From an uncultured Mediterraneibacter sp. (GTDB lineage: Bacteria; Bacillota; Clostridia; Lachnospirales; Lachnospiraceae), in contig CALWAR010000060.1 of NCBI GenBank assembly GCA_944375765.1, forward strand, positions 1 to 55,297: a stretch of DNA of 55,297 bases, given 5' to 3'. How positions within the stretch are numbered: the stretch's first letter is position 1; each line of letters opens with the position of its first letter. The notes beneath the pieces were generated by a model. The model worked only from the letters and a program-made list of their open reading frames with translations, was not told the DNA's origin and did not search any database. A program made the position numbers and the translations under genes. This document shows, one piece after another, positions 40,467 to 53,160 of this stretch.

Positions 40467-41510
40467 TCATAAGTGCTTTTGATTATCTTCACATTTAAAT
40501 TCGATTTCCCAGAAAGCGATATTTTTTCTTTTCCATGTATAGGTTATAAATACAGAACCATTATCATATATAATGCATGGATATGAAAACTCTCCTTCTC
40601 CCTCATCCAGTATCATTATATGTTCCCAGTGGATCCCGTCATCCTCTGAACAGTACAGGGATATCGGCGTCCTTTTTCCCCAGCTTTCACCTACCGGATT
40701 ACAGACAAGATATACTGTTCCGTCCGAAGTGCAGACTGCATCAATACCGCTGTTATTATTAGGTATGTCTGTCGGTTCAGGATCACTCCACGTTTCACCC
40801 TCATCCTCCGATTTACTGTGATAAATCCACCCCTCTGAGCTTCTCATAAGCATATGAACAGATCCTTTTCCCTCCCATAAAGCCGGCTGTATTATTCCTC
40901 TTCCGCGATAGGATTGTTCAGATACCGGAATTTCTTTATAATTCTCGTTTAATTTCTGCAACTTTGGAAGATCGATCTGAACCTCCTCGCTTTTTCTCCA
41001 TGTGATCCCGTCATCATCAGATATATCTGCAAACGAACGCCACGGGCCATTTTCAAGAGATCCCGGAGCCAGGATCCTTCCACTTTTCAGACGGATCGGT
41101 TGATTTCTTACAGGTCCTCTGCCCCCGCTGTCTCCTTCTACAAGTTCTCCTGACCCGCTCCACGTTTCACCGCTGTCATCTGATATTTTATACATCGTCT
41201 TCCATGTGGCTATTTCTTTTCCGCATTTATAAAACAGCATGATCCTGTCCGGAGCAACCTTAAACAGCACTGGATTCCAGCATGGTATATTTTTATGCTC
41301 TGCGATAACTTCCGGGGTGTTCCATATACCGTTTTTTCTTACAGTCCCCCATATTTTTACATCTTCTGCTCCCTCAGCGCTTCCCTGAAACCATACGCAT
41401 ACAAAATCCCCGTTATCAAGTCTTATAAGTGACGACGCATGGCATGATTCTTGTTCAAGATCTGAATGAAATACATTGCTTCTCTCTTTTTTAATAAATA
41501 TACTGTCCAT
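40467..41510 (-). CDS. Sialidase-fold (BNR/Asp-box) protein, no signal peptide
   Basis: 347 residues with four Asp boxes, S-x-D-x-G-x-T-W type, at about 110-118 (SDDSGETWS), 164-172 (SDDDGITWR), 234-242 (SEDEGETWS) and 288-296 (SEDDGIHWE). These mark a six-bladed beta-propeller as in exo-sialidases. There is no signal peptide, so the protein acts in the cytoplasm. It begins 5 bp after a sugar permease gene and ends the operon with an aldolase of the NanA/DapA family. An intracellular glycosidase or lyase acting on an imported acidic sugar is likely; the classic FRIP motif was not found, so true sialidase activity is uncertain. Confidence 0.8.
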   Translation of the reverse strand: MDSIFIKKERSNVFHSDLEQESCHASSLIRLDNGDFVCVWFQGSAEGAEDVKIWGTVRKNGIWNTPEVIAEHKNIPCWNPVLFKVAPDRIMLFYKCGKEIATWKTMYKISDDSGETWSGSGELVEGDSGGRGPVRNQPIRLKSGRILAPGSLENGPWRSFADISDDDGITWRKSEEVQIDLPKLQKLNENYKEIPVSEQSYRGRGIIQPALWEGKGSVHMLMRSSEGWIYHSKSEDEGETWSDPEPTDIPNNNSGIDAVCTSDGTVYLVCNPVGESWGKRTPISLYCSEDDGIHWEHIMILDEGEGEFSYPCIIYDNGSVFITYTWKRKNIAFWEIEFKCEDNQKHL

Positions 41511-41515
41511 GCTCT

Positions 41516-42346
41516 CTACCCCTTGATGCCGGAACTTGCAATTCCTTCAACGAAATGTTTCTGTAGTATCAGAAATACAATGAGTGTCGGTATTACTGCC
41601 ATACAGCATCCTGCAAGAGACGTACCGTACTGAAACTGCGCATTTGAGTTGACAGAACCCATAAACTGGGCAATACCGACAGGAAGTGTTTTTAATTCAT
41701 CCTGGCGGATACATATCATCGGCCACAGGAAACTGTTCCAGTTTGCAATAAATGTTAAAATAGTGACTGTTGAGAGCGCGGGCTTGGACAAAGGAAGCAT
41801 GATCTGAGCAAATATTCTGAACTCGCCGCATCCGTCTATGCGCGCTGCTTCCTCCAGTTCGCCCGGCAGCCCTTTAAAAAAGCTTGTAAGTATAAAAATA
41901 CTTGTTACATTTGCTACTGATGGAAGTATAATTCCCGCATAAGTATTCAGCAGTCCTATTTTTGAACAAAGAAGATACAGGGGGATCATATACGCCTGAA
42001 TAGGGATCAACAACATTGCCACTATTGTTCCATATATGATCTTTCTTCCGCGAAATCTGTATCTTGCAAGTGCGTAGGCTGCCAGCGAAGAAAGTATAAG
42101 GATAAGAACAGTTCCTGTTACTGCTGTAATAAGACTGTTTTTCATCCATGAAAGATAAGGATATCTCTCAAGTACCTGCGTATAGTTTGACAATGTAGCA
42201 ATATCCGGTATCCATTTCGGGGGATAACTTGTTATATCTGTTTCCGGTTTGACCGAACACACAAGTGCCCATGCGATCGGAAACAAAAATACGATACATA
42301 TAAGTATTGTTACTATATATTTTACGCTTCCTCTTAATTTTTTCAT
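41516..42346 (-). CDS. Sugar ABC transporter permease (MalG-type)
   Basis: 276 residues from ATG 42346, with GGAGA upstream in the end of the other permease gene; an ATG at 42361 is less likely. Six membrane segments and the EAA loop ELEEAARIDGCGEFRIFAQIMLPLSKPAL are present. It forms the import channel with the partner permease. No ATPase gene is in the operon, so a shared MsmK-type ATPase elsewhere must serve, as is usual for this class. Confidence 0.93.
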   Translation of the reverse strand: MKKLRGSVKYIVTILICIVFLFPIAWALVCSVKPETDITSYPPKWIPDIATLSNYTQVLERYPYLSWMKNSLITAVTGTVLILILSSLAAYALARYRFRGRKIIYGTIVAMLLIPIQAYMIPLYLLCSKIGLLNTYAGIILPSVANVTSIFILTSFFKGLPGELEEAARIDGCGEFRIFAQIMLPLSKPALSTVTILTFIANWNSFLWPMICIRQDELKTLPVGIAQFMGSVNSNAQFQYGTSLAGCCMAVIPTLIVFLILQKHFVEGIASSGIKG

Positions 42347-42350
42347 AGGT

Positions 42351-43217
42351 TCAATCTCCATCGTTATTTTTCAGAATCTTATTCTGAATCCCGATCAGAA
42401 GAATCAGAATTACCAGTATAGCTACTTCAATAGCCGAACCATATCCGAGGTCATAGTTCTGGAACGCCGTTGTATAGAGATACTGGACCATTGTCAGAGT
42501 TGAAGTTCCAGGTCCTCCGGCAGTCATTGTATAGATCTGGTCGAATAACTGTACCGTATTAACCAGTGTTAAAGTAATGACCATGGATGCCACTGGTTTG
42601 AGCATTGGACAAGTTATTCTGAAAAATATCTGAATCCTGGTAGCTCCATCCATCTCTGCCGCTTCATACAGATCTCTTGGTATTCCCTGAAGTCCTGCAA
42701 GAAACAATACCATATTGTATCCAAGATAGGTCCATATCACTACAATGGATATAGATATGATCGCTATGTTTTCATCTGTAAGCCACGGTACTCCCTGGCT
42801 CCCTAACTTTTTTAAATAGTAGTTCAGTATTCCGAAATTATTGTCATACATCCATGACCACATGATACCTACTACTGCCGGGATCAATACATAAGGAATG
42901 ATCGATACTACCCGTCCTACGCTTTTAAATCTCATTTTCTGGTTTAAAAGGATAGCCAGGAGAAGACTAAGTATAATAAGCGGCGGAAGAGTCAGTAAAA
43001 AGAACTTGAAAGTATTCCAGAGAGCTATCATAAAATACTCGTCTGTAAAAAGACGTTTAAAATTATCAAGCCCTGCAAATTCAGGTATACCGGCCAGGTT
43101 CCAGTCCATGAAACCGATAAACAGCCCCGCTATACTTGGACCAAGCCTGAAGATAATAAATATGATCATGTATGGTAAAAGGAATAATGCTGCTATTCTT
43201 CCCTGCTTTCTTTTCAT
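42351..43217 (-). CDS. Sugar ABC transporter permease (MalF-type)
   Basis: 288 residues from ATG 43217, which has AAAGGAG upstream; the frame to 43250 would start inside a hairpin and is rejected. Six membrane segments and the EAA loop DLYEAAEMDGATRIQIFFRITCPMLKP are clear. It pairs with the MalG-type permease next to it. It is separated from the binding-protein gene by a strong hairpin. Confidence 0.93.
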   Translation of the reverse strand: MKRKQGRIAALFLLPYMIIFIIFRLGPSIAGLFIGFMDWNLAGIPEFAGLDNFKRLFTDEYFMIALWNTFKFFLLTLPPLIILSLLLAILLNQKMRFKSVGRVVSIIPYVLIPAVVGIMWSWMYDNNFGILNYYLKKLGSQGVPWLTDENIAIISISIVVIWTYLGYNMVLFLAGLQGIPRDLYEAAEMDGATRIQIFFRITCPMLKPVASMVITLTLVNTVQLFDQIYTMTAGGPGTSTLTMVQYLYTTAFQNYDLGYGSAIEVAILVILILLIGIQNKILKNNDGD

Positions 43218-43241
43218 TATAATTTCTCCTTTTTCATACAT

Positions 43242-43266
43242 CCGCCGCATTGTTATAATGCGGCGG
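43242..43266 (-). terminator. Intercistronic hairpin between binding protein and permease
   Basis: CCGCCGCATT (43242-43251) pairs perfectly with AATGCGGCGG (43257-43266) around a 5-nt loop. No T-run follows. Hairpins in this position often protect the mRNA of the binding protein or cause partial termination, so that the binding protein is made in excess. Confidence 0.75.
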
Positions 43267-43288
43267 ACAAATCCTTCTCTTTTTTCTG

Positions 43289-44617
43289 TCAGTTATTATT
43301 CTCCATCACTGTGTTCAGATCTTCTTCCAGGCTTCCTGTTATTTCTGTCGCGTCCTTATTATTCAGGGTTGCGTCCTGCGCCATAGTAAGGATCGGACTC
43401 GGAGCCTTGGATGAGAAAAGCGATACTGCCGCCGGATGAGCCGGAAGGAACTTAACATAATCTTTTTCTGCATAGTATGCATCGATTCCCTGCAGTTTCT
43501 CAGACTCTTCCTGGGCTTTGATATTAGCCGGTATCTGTCCTGACAGAGCCCATTCCGCTGAATTTTCAGATAACCATCTTACAAATTCCTGAGCCGCTGC
43601 CTGTTTGTTTTCATCCGGATTCTGGCTTAACGGGAAAGCAAGCAGCTCTGCTGCTCCCCATACAGCTTTTTCATCAAAGATTTGCGGATATTCTGCTGTA
43701 TTCCAGTTAAATGATACGTCTGTAAGTCCCGAAAGCTGCCAGTTGCCATCTATGATCATCGCTACTGTACCCGCCTTGAAATCATCAATCGGAGATTTTT
43801 CTCCAACAGGCACAACATTGTACTTGTAGATGAGATCTTCGATAAACTGAATCGCTTTATCAGATTTTTCTGTATCTATTGTGATACTTTCCATATCAAC
43901 TGTAAAAGGATTGTATCCCTGCTGATTGATCATTGAATAATACTGATAGAAAGTATGGTGGTTCTGGAGAAAACCAAATCCGTATTGTACAATATTATTT
44001 TTATCAAACCCTTCTTCTGTAGCATTTTTCCCGTTTGAATCTATTGTAAGTTTCATAGCTGTTTCGATCAGCTCATCTCCCGTGGCAGGAGGATTTGTTA
44101 TTCCGGCCGCATCATACATATCCTGATTATAGTATAAAGCATGCATATTTATATCAATTGGCACGCCGTAGAGTGTTCCGTCATATTTGCATCCTTCCCA
44201 CGCCACTTTTTCAAAGTCGCTTTCATTCAGGTCCATCGCAGCGACCTGCTCTGCATCCAAAACTCCCATATCTACAAACTGTCCCATTTCAAAAGTATGC
44301 ATTGCTATAATATCCGGAGCCGCCCCTGCCTGATAGTCCGCGAGAAATTTTGTAAATATTTCGCTCCACTGAAGAGAGGTAAATTCTACGGTGATTATAT
44401 CCTGGCTTTCATTAAATTCATCAACAAGCGCCTGCATTTTATCAAGATCAGCGCCTGTCCATCCTCCATAATATGTGATCGTACAGGGTTCAATTTCACT
44501 GCCTTCAGATCCGCTGTTCTGGCTTCCTGCGCTGCTTCCTCCGCATCCGGCAAACATAGATATTGTCAACGCCGTAACTGCGGCCATTGATAATATACGA
44601 GTAGTTTTTCTTTTCAT
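43289..44617 (-). CDS. Extracellular sugar-binding lipoprotein (ABC importer)
   Basis: 442 residues. A lipoprotein signal (MKRKTTRILSMAAVTALTIS, lipobox FAGC with Cys25) is followed by a Ser/Gly linker and a family 1 solute-binding domain (ITYYGGWTGADLDKMQALVDEFNE ... KVAWEGCKYDGTLYGVPIDINMHALYYNQDMYDAAG). It captures a sugar and hands it to the two permeases. It follows the aldolase gene by 16 bp. Confidence 0.95.
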   Translation of the reverse strand: MKRKTTRILSMAAVTALTISMFAGCGGSSAGSQNSGSEGSEIEPCTITYYGGWTGADLDKMQALVDEFNESQDIITVEFTSLQWSEIFTKFLADYQAGAAPDIIAMHTFEMGQFVDMGVLDAEQVAAMDLNESDFEKVAWEGCKYDGTLYGVPIDINMHALYYNQDMYDAAGITNPPATGDELIETAMKLTIDSNGKNATEEGFDKNNIVQYGFGFLQNHHTFYQYYSMINQQGYNPFTVDMESITIDTEKSDKAIQFIEDLIYKYNVVPVGEKSPIDDFKAGTVAMIIDGNWQLSGLTDVSFNWNTAEYPQIFDEKAVWGAAELLAFPLSQNPDENKQAAAQEFVRWLSENSAEWALSGQIPANIKAQEESEKLQGIDAYYAEKDYVKFLPAHPAAVSLFSSKAPSPILTMAQDATLNNKDATEITGSLEEDLNTVMENNN

Positions 44618-44633
44618 AATTTTCCTCCTCCGA

Positions 44634-45560
44634 TTATTTCATCAGCAATTTCATAGTTTCTTCTGATAGTTTTTTTAGTTGAAGAATCTCACTTATTTCA
44701 GTTTCCGTTAAAACATCCTCATTATTTTTTCTCGTATTTACCTGTATTGGAATTCCGGTCTCCTTTATGTAATACTTTGCGCTGAGAGGATAATTTTTGA
44801 GTTCTATGAATGACGACATTGTCAGGATTCCCTGAAGAATTTCCGATTTTTCCTGTTCACTGTCCCAGTGGTCTGTCAGCCATACATACAGCTCCGGGTG
44901 AAAATTAGCCATTACGCCGCTATATCCCGCTGCTCCCTTTCTCAGGCTTTCAAGAAGAGTTGCCGTATTGGCATTATAAAGTTTCATCCTGCTTCCTTTT
45001 ATAATTGAAAGTTTTTCTTTCATACTGCCGTTCATACTGCAGCTCGTGTCTTTAAGAAAACAAAATCTTTCACTTTTAACGCAGAATTCTATTACTTCTT
45101 TTGATAAAATTCTTTTATAAGGATACGGACATTCATAAAACCCGAGCGGTATATCATCCGGCAGGTTATTCATAATTACTTTTAGATTTTCTATCAATTT
45201 TGTGTCTGATTCGTCTTTTGCCGCAAGACGGTTGGACAACAGAATTACTGCGTCTGCCCCTGAACTGACCATTTCATTTAGTTCTCTGATCTGTTCTGAA
45301 ATACTATAAGAGATATGCCCGGATGTGATTACAGGAACACGCCCGTTTGCCTGTCTCCTGATCTCTTTTGTTATTTTTACTCTTTCATCAAGCGACAGAT
45401 AAAACATTTCACTTGACTGGCAGACTGCAAATAAACCGGACGAACCTCTGTCAATGTACCAGTCGACAAGCTTTTTCAATGTTTCGTAATCAATCTCCCT
45501 GTCTTTTGTAAAAGGTGTTACCATTACCGGCCAAACTCCTCCTGCAAATTCATGATCCAT
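44634..45560 (-). CDS. DapA/NanA family (class I) aldolase
   Basis: 308 residues, TIM-barrel class I aldolase. Catalytic Tyr142 lies in GFYECP and Schiff-base Lys170 in FLKDTSC. In place of the usual GSTGE loop it has AVCQSSEMFYLS, a variant of the large 'dihydrodipicolinate synthase family' group outside true DapA and NanA. First gene of the operon with sugar ABC importer and sialidase-like protein, so it probably cleaves a keto-acid sugar such as a sialic-acid-like compound. No NanE, NanK or NagA/B genes are nearby, which argues against the standard sialate pathway. AGGAGGG upstream. Confidence 0.88.
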   Translation of the reverse strand: MDHEFAGGVWPVMVTPFTKDREIDYETLKKLVDWYIDRGSSGLFAVCQSSEMFYLSLDERVKITKEIRRQANGRVPVITSGHISYSISEQIRELNEMVSSGADAVILLSNRLAAKDESDTKLIENLKVIMNNLPDDIPLGFYECPYPYKRILSKEVIEFCVKSERFCFLKDTSCSMNGSMKEKLSIIKGSRMKLYNANTATLLESLRKGAAGYSGVMANFHPELYVWLTDHWDSEQEKSEILQGILTMSSFIELKNYPLSAKYYIKETGIPIQVNTRKNNEDVLTETEISEILQLKKLSEETMKLLMK

Positions 45561-45591
45561 TTTTCATCCCTCCTTTTTTTTTCATTAATAA

Positions 45592-45677
45592 TGAACAATG
45601 TTCATAATATTATTTAAAAAATAAAAGGACTTTCTATTATCCTTTTTTAATTTGTTCTATATTATAGAACATTGTTC
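45592..45677. promoter_or_regulatory. Cluster of palindromic operators
   Basis: TGAACAATGTTCA (45592-45604), GTTCTATATTATAGAAC (45654-45670, a perfect 17-bp palindrome) and GAACATTGTTC (45667-45677) lie between promoter and aldolase gene. The first and third share the same GAAC-a-wt-GTTC core; the second and third overlap by 4 bp. They fit binding sites of a dimeric repressor placed at and after +1. An AAAAGGA/TCCTTTT hairpin at about 45623-45647 lies between them. The IclR protein at 39617-40378 is a candidate, not proven. Confidence 0.7.
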
Positions 45678-45688
45678 TTGATATTTTT

Positions 45689-45717
45689 ATAATAGCATAT
45701 TATTTATGATTATTCAA
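45689..45717 (-). promoter_or_regulatory. Promoter of the sialidase-like/ABC operon
   Basis: On the minus strand TTGAAT (45712-45717) and TATTAT (45689-45694) are exactly 17 bp apart. The palindromes start about 12 bp downstream of the -10 box. Confidence 0.75.
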
Positions 45718-45774
45718 TTGCACTAATTAATTAAAAATCAGACTGGATTTTTATATATATTGCACAAAACACTA

Positions 45775-45824
45775 AAAACAGCCCTGCAGCACAGGTCATA
45801 TGTTACTCTGATCGCTGCAGGACA
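45775..45824 (-). terminator. Terminator of gyrA
   Basis: On the minus strand CCTGCAGC and GCTGCAGG pair around a 23-nt loop, followed by GCTGTTTTTAG. It ends the dnaN-recF-gyrB-gyrA region about 40 bp after the gyrA stop. Confidence 0.85.
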
Positions 45825-45865
45825 GTCTTATAGTATTAATACGATTTTTCCGGTCATTTATTGTT

Positions 45866-48373
45866 CTATTGTTCCGGATTTTCTTCTTCTGTTTCTTCTT
45901 TGATCTCTACCTGTTCGCCGTCTATCTCGGCCGATGCTTTTCTCACTTTTGTGACACTGGCTACAATATCATTTTCAGGTAAATTAATAAGTTTTACGCC
46001 GGAAGTTATCCTCCCATATACGGAGATATCTTCACACTTCATGCGGATTACGATCCCCTCTGTATTAATGATCATGATCTCGCTGTCGTCATCCACTGCT
46101 TTCATTCCGACTACATTTCCGGTCTTCTCAGTGATCTTATAGCATTTGACACCTTTTCCGCCGCGGTTCTGTGTCGTAAATTCGTCCATATTCGTGCGTT
46201 TACCCATACCTTTTTCGGATACGATAAGAAGTTCTTTTCCCTGACTGCTCATCTGCATGCCTATCACGACGTCATTATCGCTTAGGTTCATGCCGCGCAC
46301 ACCCATGGAAACTCTTCCTGTAGGACGGACGTCAGTCTCATGGAAACGGATACACTGACCGTATTTTGTTACAAGTAATATATCCTGGTCGTTATCTGTT
46401 ACTTTTACCTGGATCAGAAGATCGTCTTCTCTGAGTACAATCGCTGCAAGTCCTGTCTTTCTTACATTCATGTATTCTTTGATCGGAGTCTTCTTTACAA
46501 GACCTTTCTGTGTTGCCATGAACAGATACTTGCCGTCCTCATATTCTTTGATCGGAATCGTAGCCGTGATATTCTCTTCCGGCATAAGCTGCAGCAGATT
46601 GATGATCGCCGTTCCTCTGGCAGTTCTTCCTGCCTCCGGTATCTCATATGCCTTGAGACGATATACACGCCCCTTATTTGTAAAGAACATGATATAATGA
46701 TGACTTGTTGTGACAAACAATTCTCTTATAAAGTCGTCTTCAAGTGTCTGCATACCTTTAATGCCTTTTCCGCCCCGGTTCTGGCTCTTGAATGTGTCCA
46801 TGCTCATTCTCTTGATATATCCCATGTTTGTGACCGTGATTACAACGTTCTCTCTCGGGATAAGATCTTCCATAGAGATATCGAACTCATCATATCCGAT
46901 ATGTGTTCTTCTCTCGTCGCCGTATTTTTCGGAAATAGCAAGAATCTCTTTTCTGATAACTCCAAGGAGAAGTTTTCGGTCCGCAAGGATCGCCTTATAT
47001 TCTTCAATTTTTTTCATCAGCTCGGCATATTCCGACTCGATCTTCTCTCTTTCAAGACCAGTAAGAGCTCTCAGGCGCATATCGACGATTGCCTGAGCCT
47101 GTACATCGGACAGTTCAAATCTTTCGATTAATTCAGCTTTTGCGATCTGGACTGTCTTTGATCCGCGGATGATCTTTATCACTTCATCGATATTATCAAG
47201 AGCAATAAGCAGGCCCTGTAAGATATGTGCTCTCTCTTCCGCTTTATTAAGATCGTATTTTGTTCTTCTTGTCACTACATCTTCCTGATGCTGAAGATAA
47301 TATTTCAGCATGTCCAGAAGATTCATTACTTTAGGCTCTTTATTTACGAGAGCAAGCATGATCACTCCGAACGTATCCTGAAGCTGTGTGTGCTTATAAA
47401 GCTGGTTCAATATGACATTCGGATTCACATCGCGGCGAAGCTCGATACAGATCCTCATTCCCTCACGGCTGGACTGGTCGCTCAGGTCTGTGATTCCATC
47501 TATTTTTTTATCTCTTACAAGCTCTGCTATCTTCTCGATCAGCCTTGCTTTATTCACCATGTACGGAAGCTCCGTTACAATAATCCTGTTCTTGCCGTTT
47601 GCCATCGGCTCTATATTTGTCACGGAACGTACCCTTATTTTTCCACGTCCTGTCCGGTATGCTTCTTCTATGCCTCTTGTGCCGAGGATCTCGGCTCCTG
47701 TCGGGAAATCAGGACCTTTAACTATTTTCAGGATATCTTCGATCGAAGTCTCTCCGTTTTCATCGATCTGGTCGTCTATGATCTTTACTACTGCGCCGAT
47801 TACTTCTCTTAAGTTGTGCGGCGGGATATTAGTCGCCATACCAACGGCAATGCCCGAAGTACCATTTACGAGAAGATTCGGAAATCTGGACGGAAGCACA
47901 GCAGGTTCTTTCTCAGTCTCGTCAAAGTTTGGAGAGAAATCAACCGTATCTTTATTGATATCAGCGGTCATCTCCATGGATATCCTGCTCAGACGGGCTT
48001 CTGTATAACGCATGGCCGCCGCTCCGTCGCCGTCCACGGAACCAAAATTTCCATGACCGTCTACCAGAGGGTATCTTGTGGACCATTCCTGCGCAAGATT
48101 CACGAGCGCTCCGTAAATGGAACTGTCACCGTGCGGATGGTATTTACCCATCGTATCACCGACGATACGGGCGCACTTACGATGTGGCTTGTCGGGACCG
48201 TTGTTCAGTTCTATCATGGAATAAAGGATCCTTCTCTGTACGGGCTTAAGCCCGTCTCTTACATCGGGCAGGGCCCGGGCGGCGATAACGCTCATCGCAT
48301 AATCGATGTAGGAATTCTCCATAGTCTTTTTCAGGTCGACCTCGTGAACCTTGTCAAAAATATTGTCTTCCAT
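45866..48373 (-). CDS. gyrA: DNA gyrase subunit A
   Basis: 835 residues. The breakage-reunion domain has [30 protein letters not shown], and the active-site Tyr in [11 protein letters not shown]. The C-terminal half holds six beta-pinwheel repeats with GyrA boxes such as [11 protein letters not shown] and [11 protein letters not shown]. Two GyrA-box-type motifs are clear. With GyrB it adds negative supercoils. It stands after gyrB with an unusually long structured gap of 216 bp. An acidic tail ends the protein. Confidence 0.98.
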   Translation of the reverse strand: MEDNIFDKVHEVDLKKTMENSYIDYAMSVIAARALPDVRDGLKPVQRRILYSMIELNNGPDKPHRKCARIVGDTMGKYHPHGDSSIYGALVNLAQEWSTRYPLVDGHGNFGSVDGDGAAAMRYTEARLSRISMEMTADINKDTVDFSPNFDETEKEPAVLPSRFPNLLVNGTSGIAVGMATNIPPHNLREVIGAVVKIIDDQIDENGETSIEDILKIVKGPDFPTGAEILGTRGIEEAYRTGRGKIRVRSVTNIEPMANGKNRIIVTELPYMVNKARLIEKIAELVRDKKIDGITDLSDQSSREGMRICIELRRDVNPNVILNQLYKHTQLQDTFGVIMLALVNKEPKVMNLLDMLKYYLQHQEDVVTRRTKYDLNKAEERAHILQGLLIALDNIDEVIKIIRGSKTVQIAKAELIERFELSDVQAQAIVDMRLRALTGLEREKIESEYAELMKKIEEYKAILADRKLLLGVIRKEILAISEKYGDERRTHIGYDEFDISMEDLIPRENVVITVTNMGYIKRMSMDTFKSQNRGGKGIKGMQTLEDDFIRELFVTTSHHYIMFFTNKGRVYRLKAYEIPEAGRTARGTAIINLLQLMPEENITATIPIKEYEDGKYLFMATQKGLVKKTPIKEYMNVRKTGLAAIVLREDDLLIQVKVTDNDQDILLVTKYGQCIRFHETDVRPTGRVSMGVRGMNLSDNDVVIGMQMSSQGKELLIVSEKGMGKRTNMDEFTTQNRGGKGVKCYKITEKTGNVVGMKAVDDDSEIMIINTEGIVIRMKCEDISVYGRITSGVKLINLPENDIVASVTKVRKASAEIDGEQVEIKEETEEENPEQ

Positions 48374-48589
48374 ATTTGATCTCCTTTATGAGTTTTGGCT
48401 ACTTCCGGCTCTCTGTTTGAGAGCCTTTATCACGGCTTCGTCCGCTCCCGGCTCTCCAGTTCAAAAGCCTGCGGCTTTTTCACTGGGTTGGCATTTCCAA
48501 TGCCAACCCCCGCGCTCCCTCTGAGACAGAAATCTGAGTAAACTCGATTTCTGCCTCACAGTGATCACAGAGCCGGTCGCTGTTTACTG
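48374..48589 (-). other. Structured 216-bp gap between gyrB and gyrA
   Basis: On the minus strand the gap can form several hairpins in a row: CAGAAATC/GATTTCTG (about 48527-48552), a perfect 11-bp stem GGGTTGGCATT/AATGCCAACCC with a 3-nt loop (48485-48509), AAAAGCC/GGCTTTT (about 48463-48480) and GGCTCTC/GAGAGCC (about 48408-48425). Promoter boxes are not obvious. The gap has no ORF with a start site. It may separate or tune gyrA expression. Confidence 0.7.
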
Positions 48590-51624
<3,035 letters not shown>

Positions 51625-51684
51625 AACTTACCTATCTAGTCTATTTTACACTTTTTTGCACTTTATTTCAATGTAGAAAAGAGA

Positions 51685-51897
51685 TCATCCTATCCTGATC
51701 TCTTTTCCGTCGTAAGACGCGATATCCCCTTTGGAAAGTTTTCTCCCTCTTCTGATCTCAGTTTCGTCGTTTACAAGCACCTGTCCGCTCTGGATGACTT
51801 CTTTAGCCTCTGCTCCTGACTCTACCATACCTGAAGCTTTTAAAACCTGTCCGAGCCGGATAAAATCTTCTCCGGCTCTTAACTTAAAAATATCCAT
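51685..51897 (-). CDS. S4-domain RNA-binding protein (YaaA-type)
   Basis: 70 residues, almost one S4 domain: FIRLGQVLKASGMVESGAEAKEVIQSGQVLVNDETEIRRGRKL. It is 13 bp downstream of dnaN and before recF, the position held by the S4 gene yaaA in Bacillus and relatives. It may link translation or ribosome assembly with the replication operon; the function is not known. Confidence 0.93.
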   Translation of the reverse strand: MDIFKLRAGEDFIRLGQVLKASGMVESGAEAKEVIQSGQVLVNDETEIRRGRKLSKGDIASYDGKEIRIG

Positions 51898-51910
51898 TTA
51901 TATTTCACCT

Positions 51911-53020
51911 CTATACTGCCGCGTTGAAGTTTACAGGAAGGATCAGATATACATAACTTTGTTCTTCGTCTTTTATGAACAACGGCGCTTTCGCATTCAT
52001 AAAGTACAGACTGACTTCCTCGTCATCAATGACACGGAGCGCGTCAATAAGAAACTTCGGATTAAATCCGATAAGAAGATCTTTTCCGTCTTTCGAGCAC
52101 AATATCTCCTCGTCCATTGAACCAATCTGAGATTTTATCTTAAATTCCATAGATTCATCCCTGATATCAATGATGATCGGTTTCTTTTCTCCTTCCTTGA
52201 TGAGCAGCGTCGCCCTGTCTATACAGTCGAGAAGCTCTCTTTTATTTATCTTTACTTTTGTCTCATAATCACTTGAGAGCATCTGATCGATCCTGAAATA
52301 CTCTCCGTCTATCAGCCTGGATACAACGACTGTCCTGTCAAATTCAAATACAATATGGTTTTTCGTAAACGAGATATCTACCTCAGCTTCAGCCTCTCCG
52401 CCGATGATCTTGCTTATCTCCTGGAGCGTCTTTCCGGGAACGATGACTTTTTTCGGAGAATAAGAATCTTTGAGTTCTATTTTCCGTATCGATATCCGGT
52501 GTCCGTCAAGCGATACGACTTTGAGGATATTATCCTCTATCTCGAAAAGCTCGCCGGTCATCATCTTATTCGTGTCATTGTCCGCAATGGAGAATATCGT
52601 CTGGCGTATGACCTCTTTTAGCGTAAACTCTGATATCGTAATAAAATCATCTTTTTCCACGGCAGGAAGATAAGAAAAATCATCACCAGGCTGAGATGCG
52701 ATATTGAATTTGGCTTTTTCACATGTTATGAGCGCCTGTAAATCTCCCTGCATCTCTATCACAATCTCACTGTCCGGGAGTTTTCTTACGATCTCTGAAA
52801 ATAGTCTGGCATTGATCGCCAGTATCCCTCTCTCAACGATCTCTCCGTCTATAGATGTCTCTATCCCGAGTTCCATATCATTGGCTGTAAGTTTTATCAC
52901 ATCAGTAGATGCGTCTATGAGGATACATTCAAGGATAGGCATCGTCGTTTTAGAAGGAACAGCTTTAGAAACAATGCTTACCCCTTTTGCAAGATTAGAT
53001 TTTGTACATATGATCTTCAT
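51911..53020 (-). CDS. dnaN: DNA polymerase III beta subunit (sliding clamp)
   Basis: 369 residues. Three topologically equal clamp domains, beginning MKIICTKSNLAKGVSIVSKAV, with a C-terminal YLILPVNF. It holds the polymerase on DNA and is loaded by the DnaX complex. It follows dnaA after a 385-bp gap that holds DnaA boxes. AAGGAGA precedes the ATG. Confidence 0.98.
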   Translation of the reverse strand: MKIICTKSNLAKGVSIVSKAVPSKTTMPILECILIDASTDVIKLTANDMELGIETSIDGEIVERGILAINARLFSEIVRKLPDSEIVIEMQGDLQALITCEKAKFNIASQPGDDFSYLPAVEKDDFITISEFTLKEVIRQTIFSIADNDTNKMMTGELFEIEDNILKVVSLDGHRISIRKIELKDSYSPKKVIVPGKTLQEISKIIGGEAEAEVDISFTKNHIVFEFDRTVVVSRLIDGEYFRIDQMLSSDYETKVKINKRELLDCIDRATLLIKEGEKKPIIIDIRDESMEFKIKSQIGSMDEEILCSKDGKDLLIGFNPKFLIDALRVIDDEEVSLYFMNAKAPLFIKDEEQSYVYLILPVNFNAAV

Positions 53021-53160
53021 GTTGTTATATCTCCTTTCCCGGTCATTTTCTTCGTTATGGTGCGGCGTTATATGTATCTGGCATTTCCCGTATGTGAAAA
53101 AACATATCTGATGCGCGGAATATGTATATTGATATAATATAAATTACGCAGTCGTATTAA

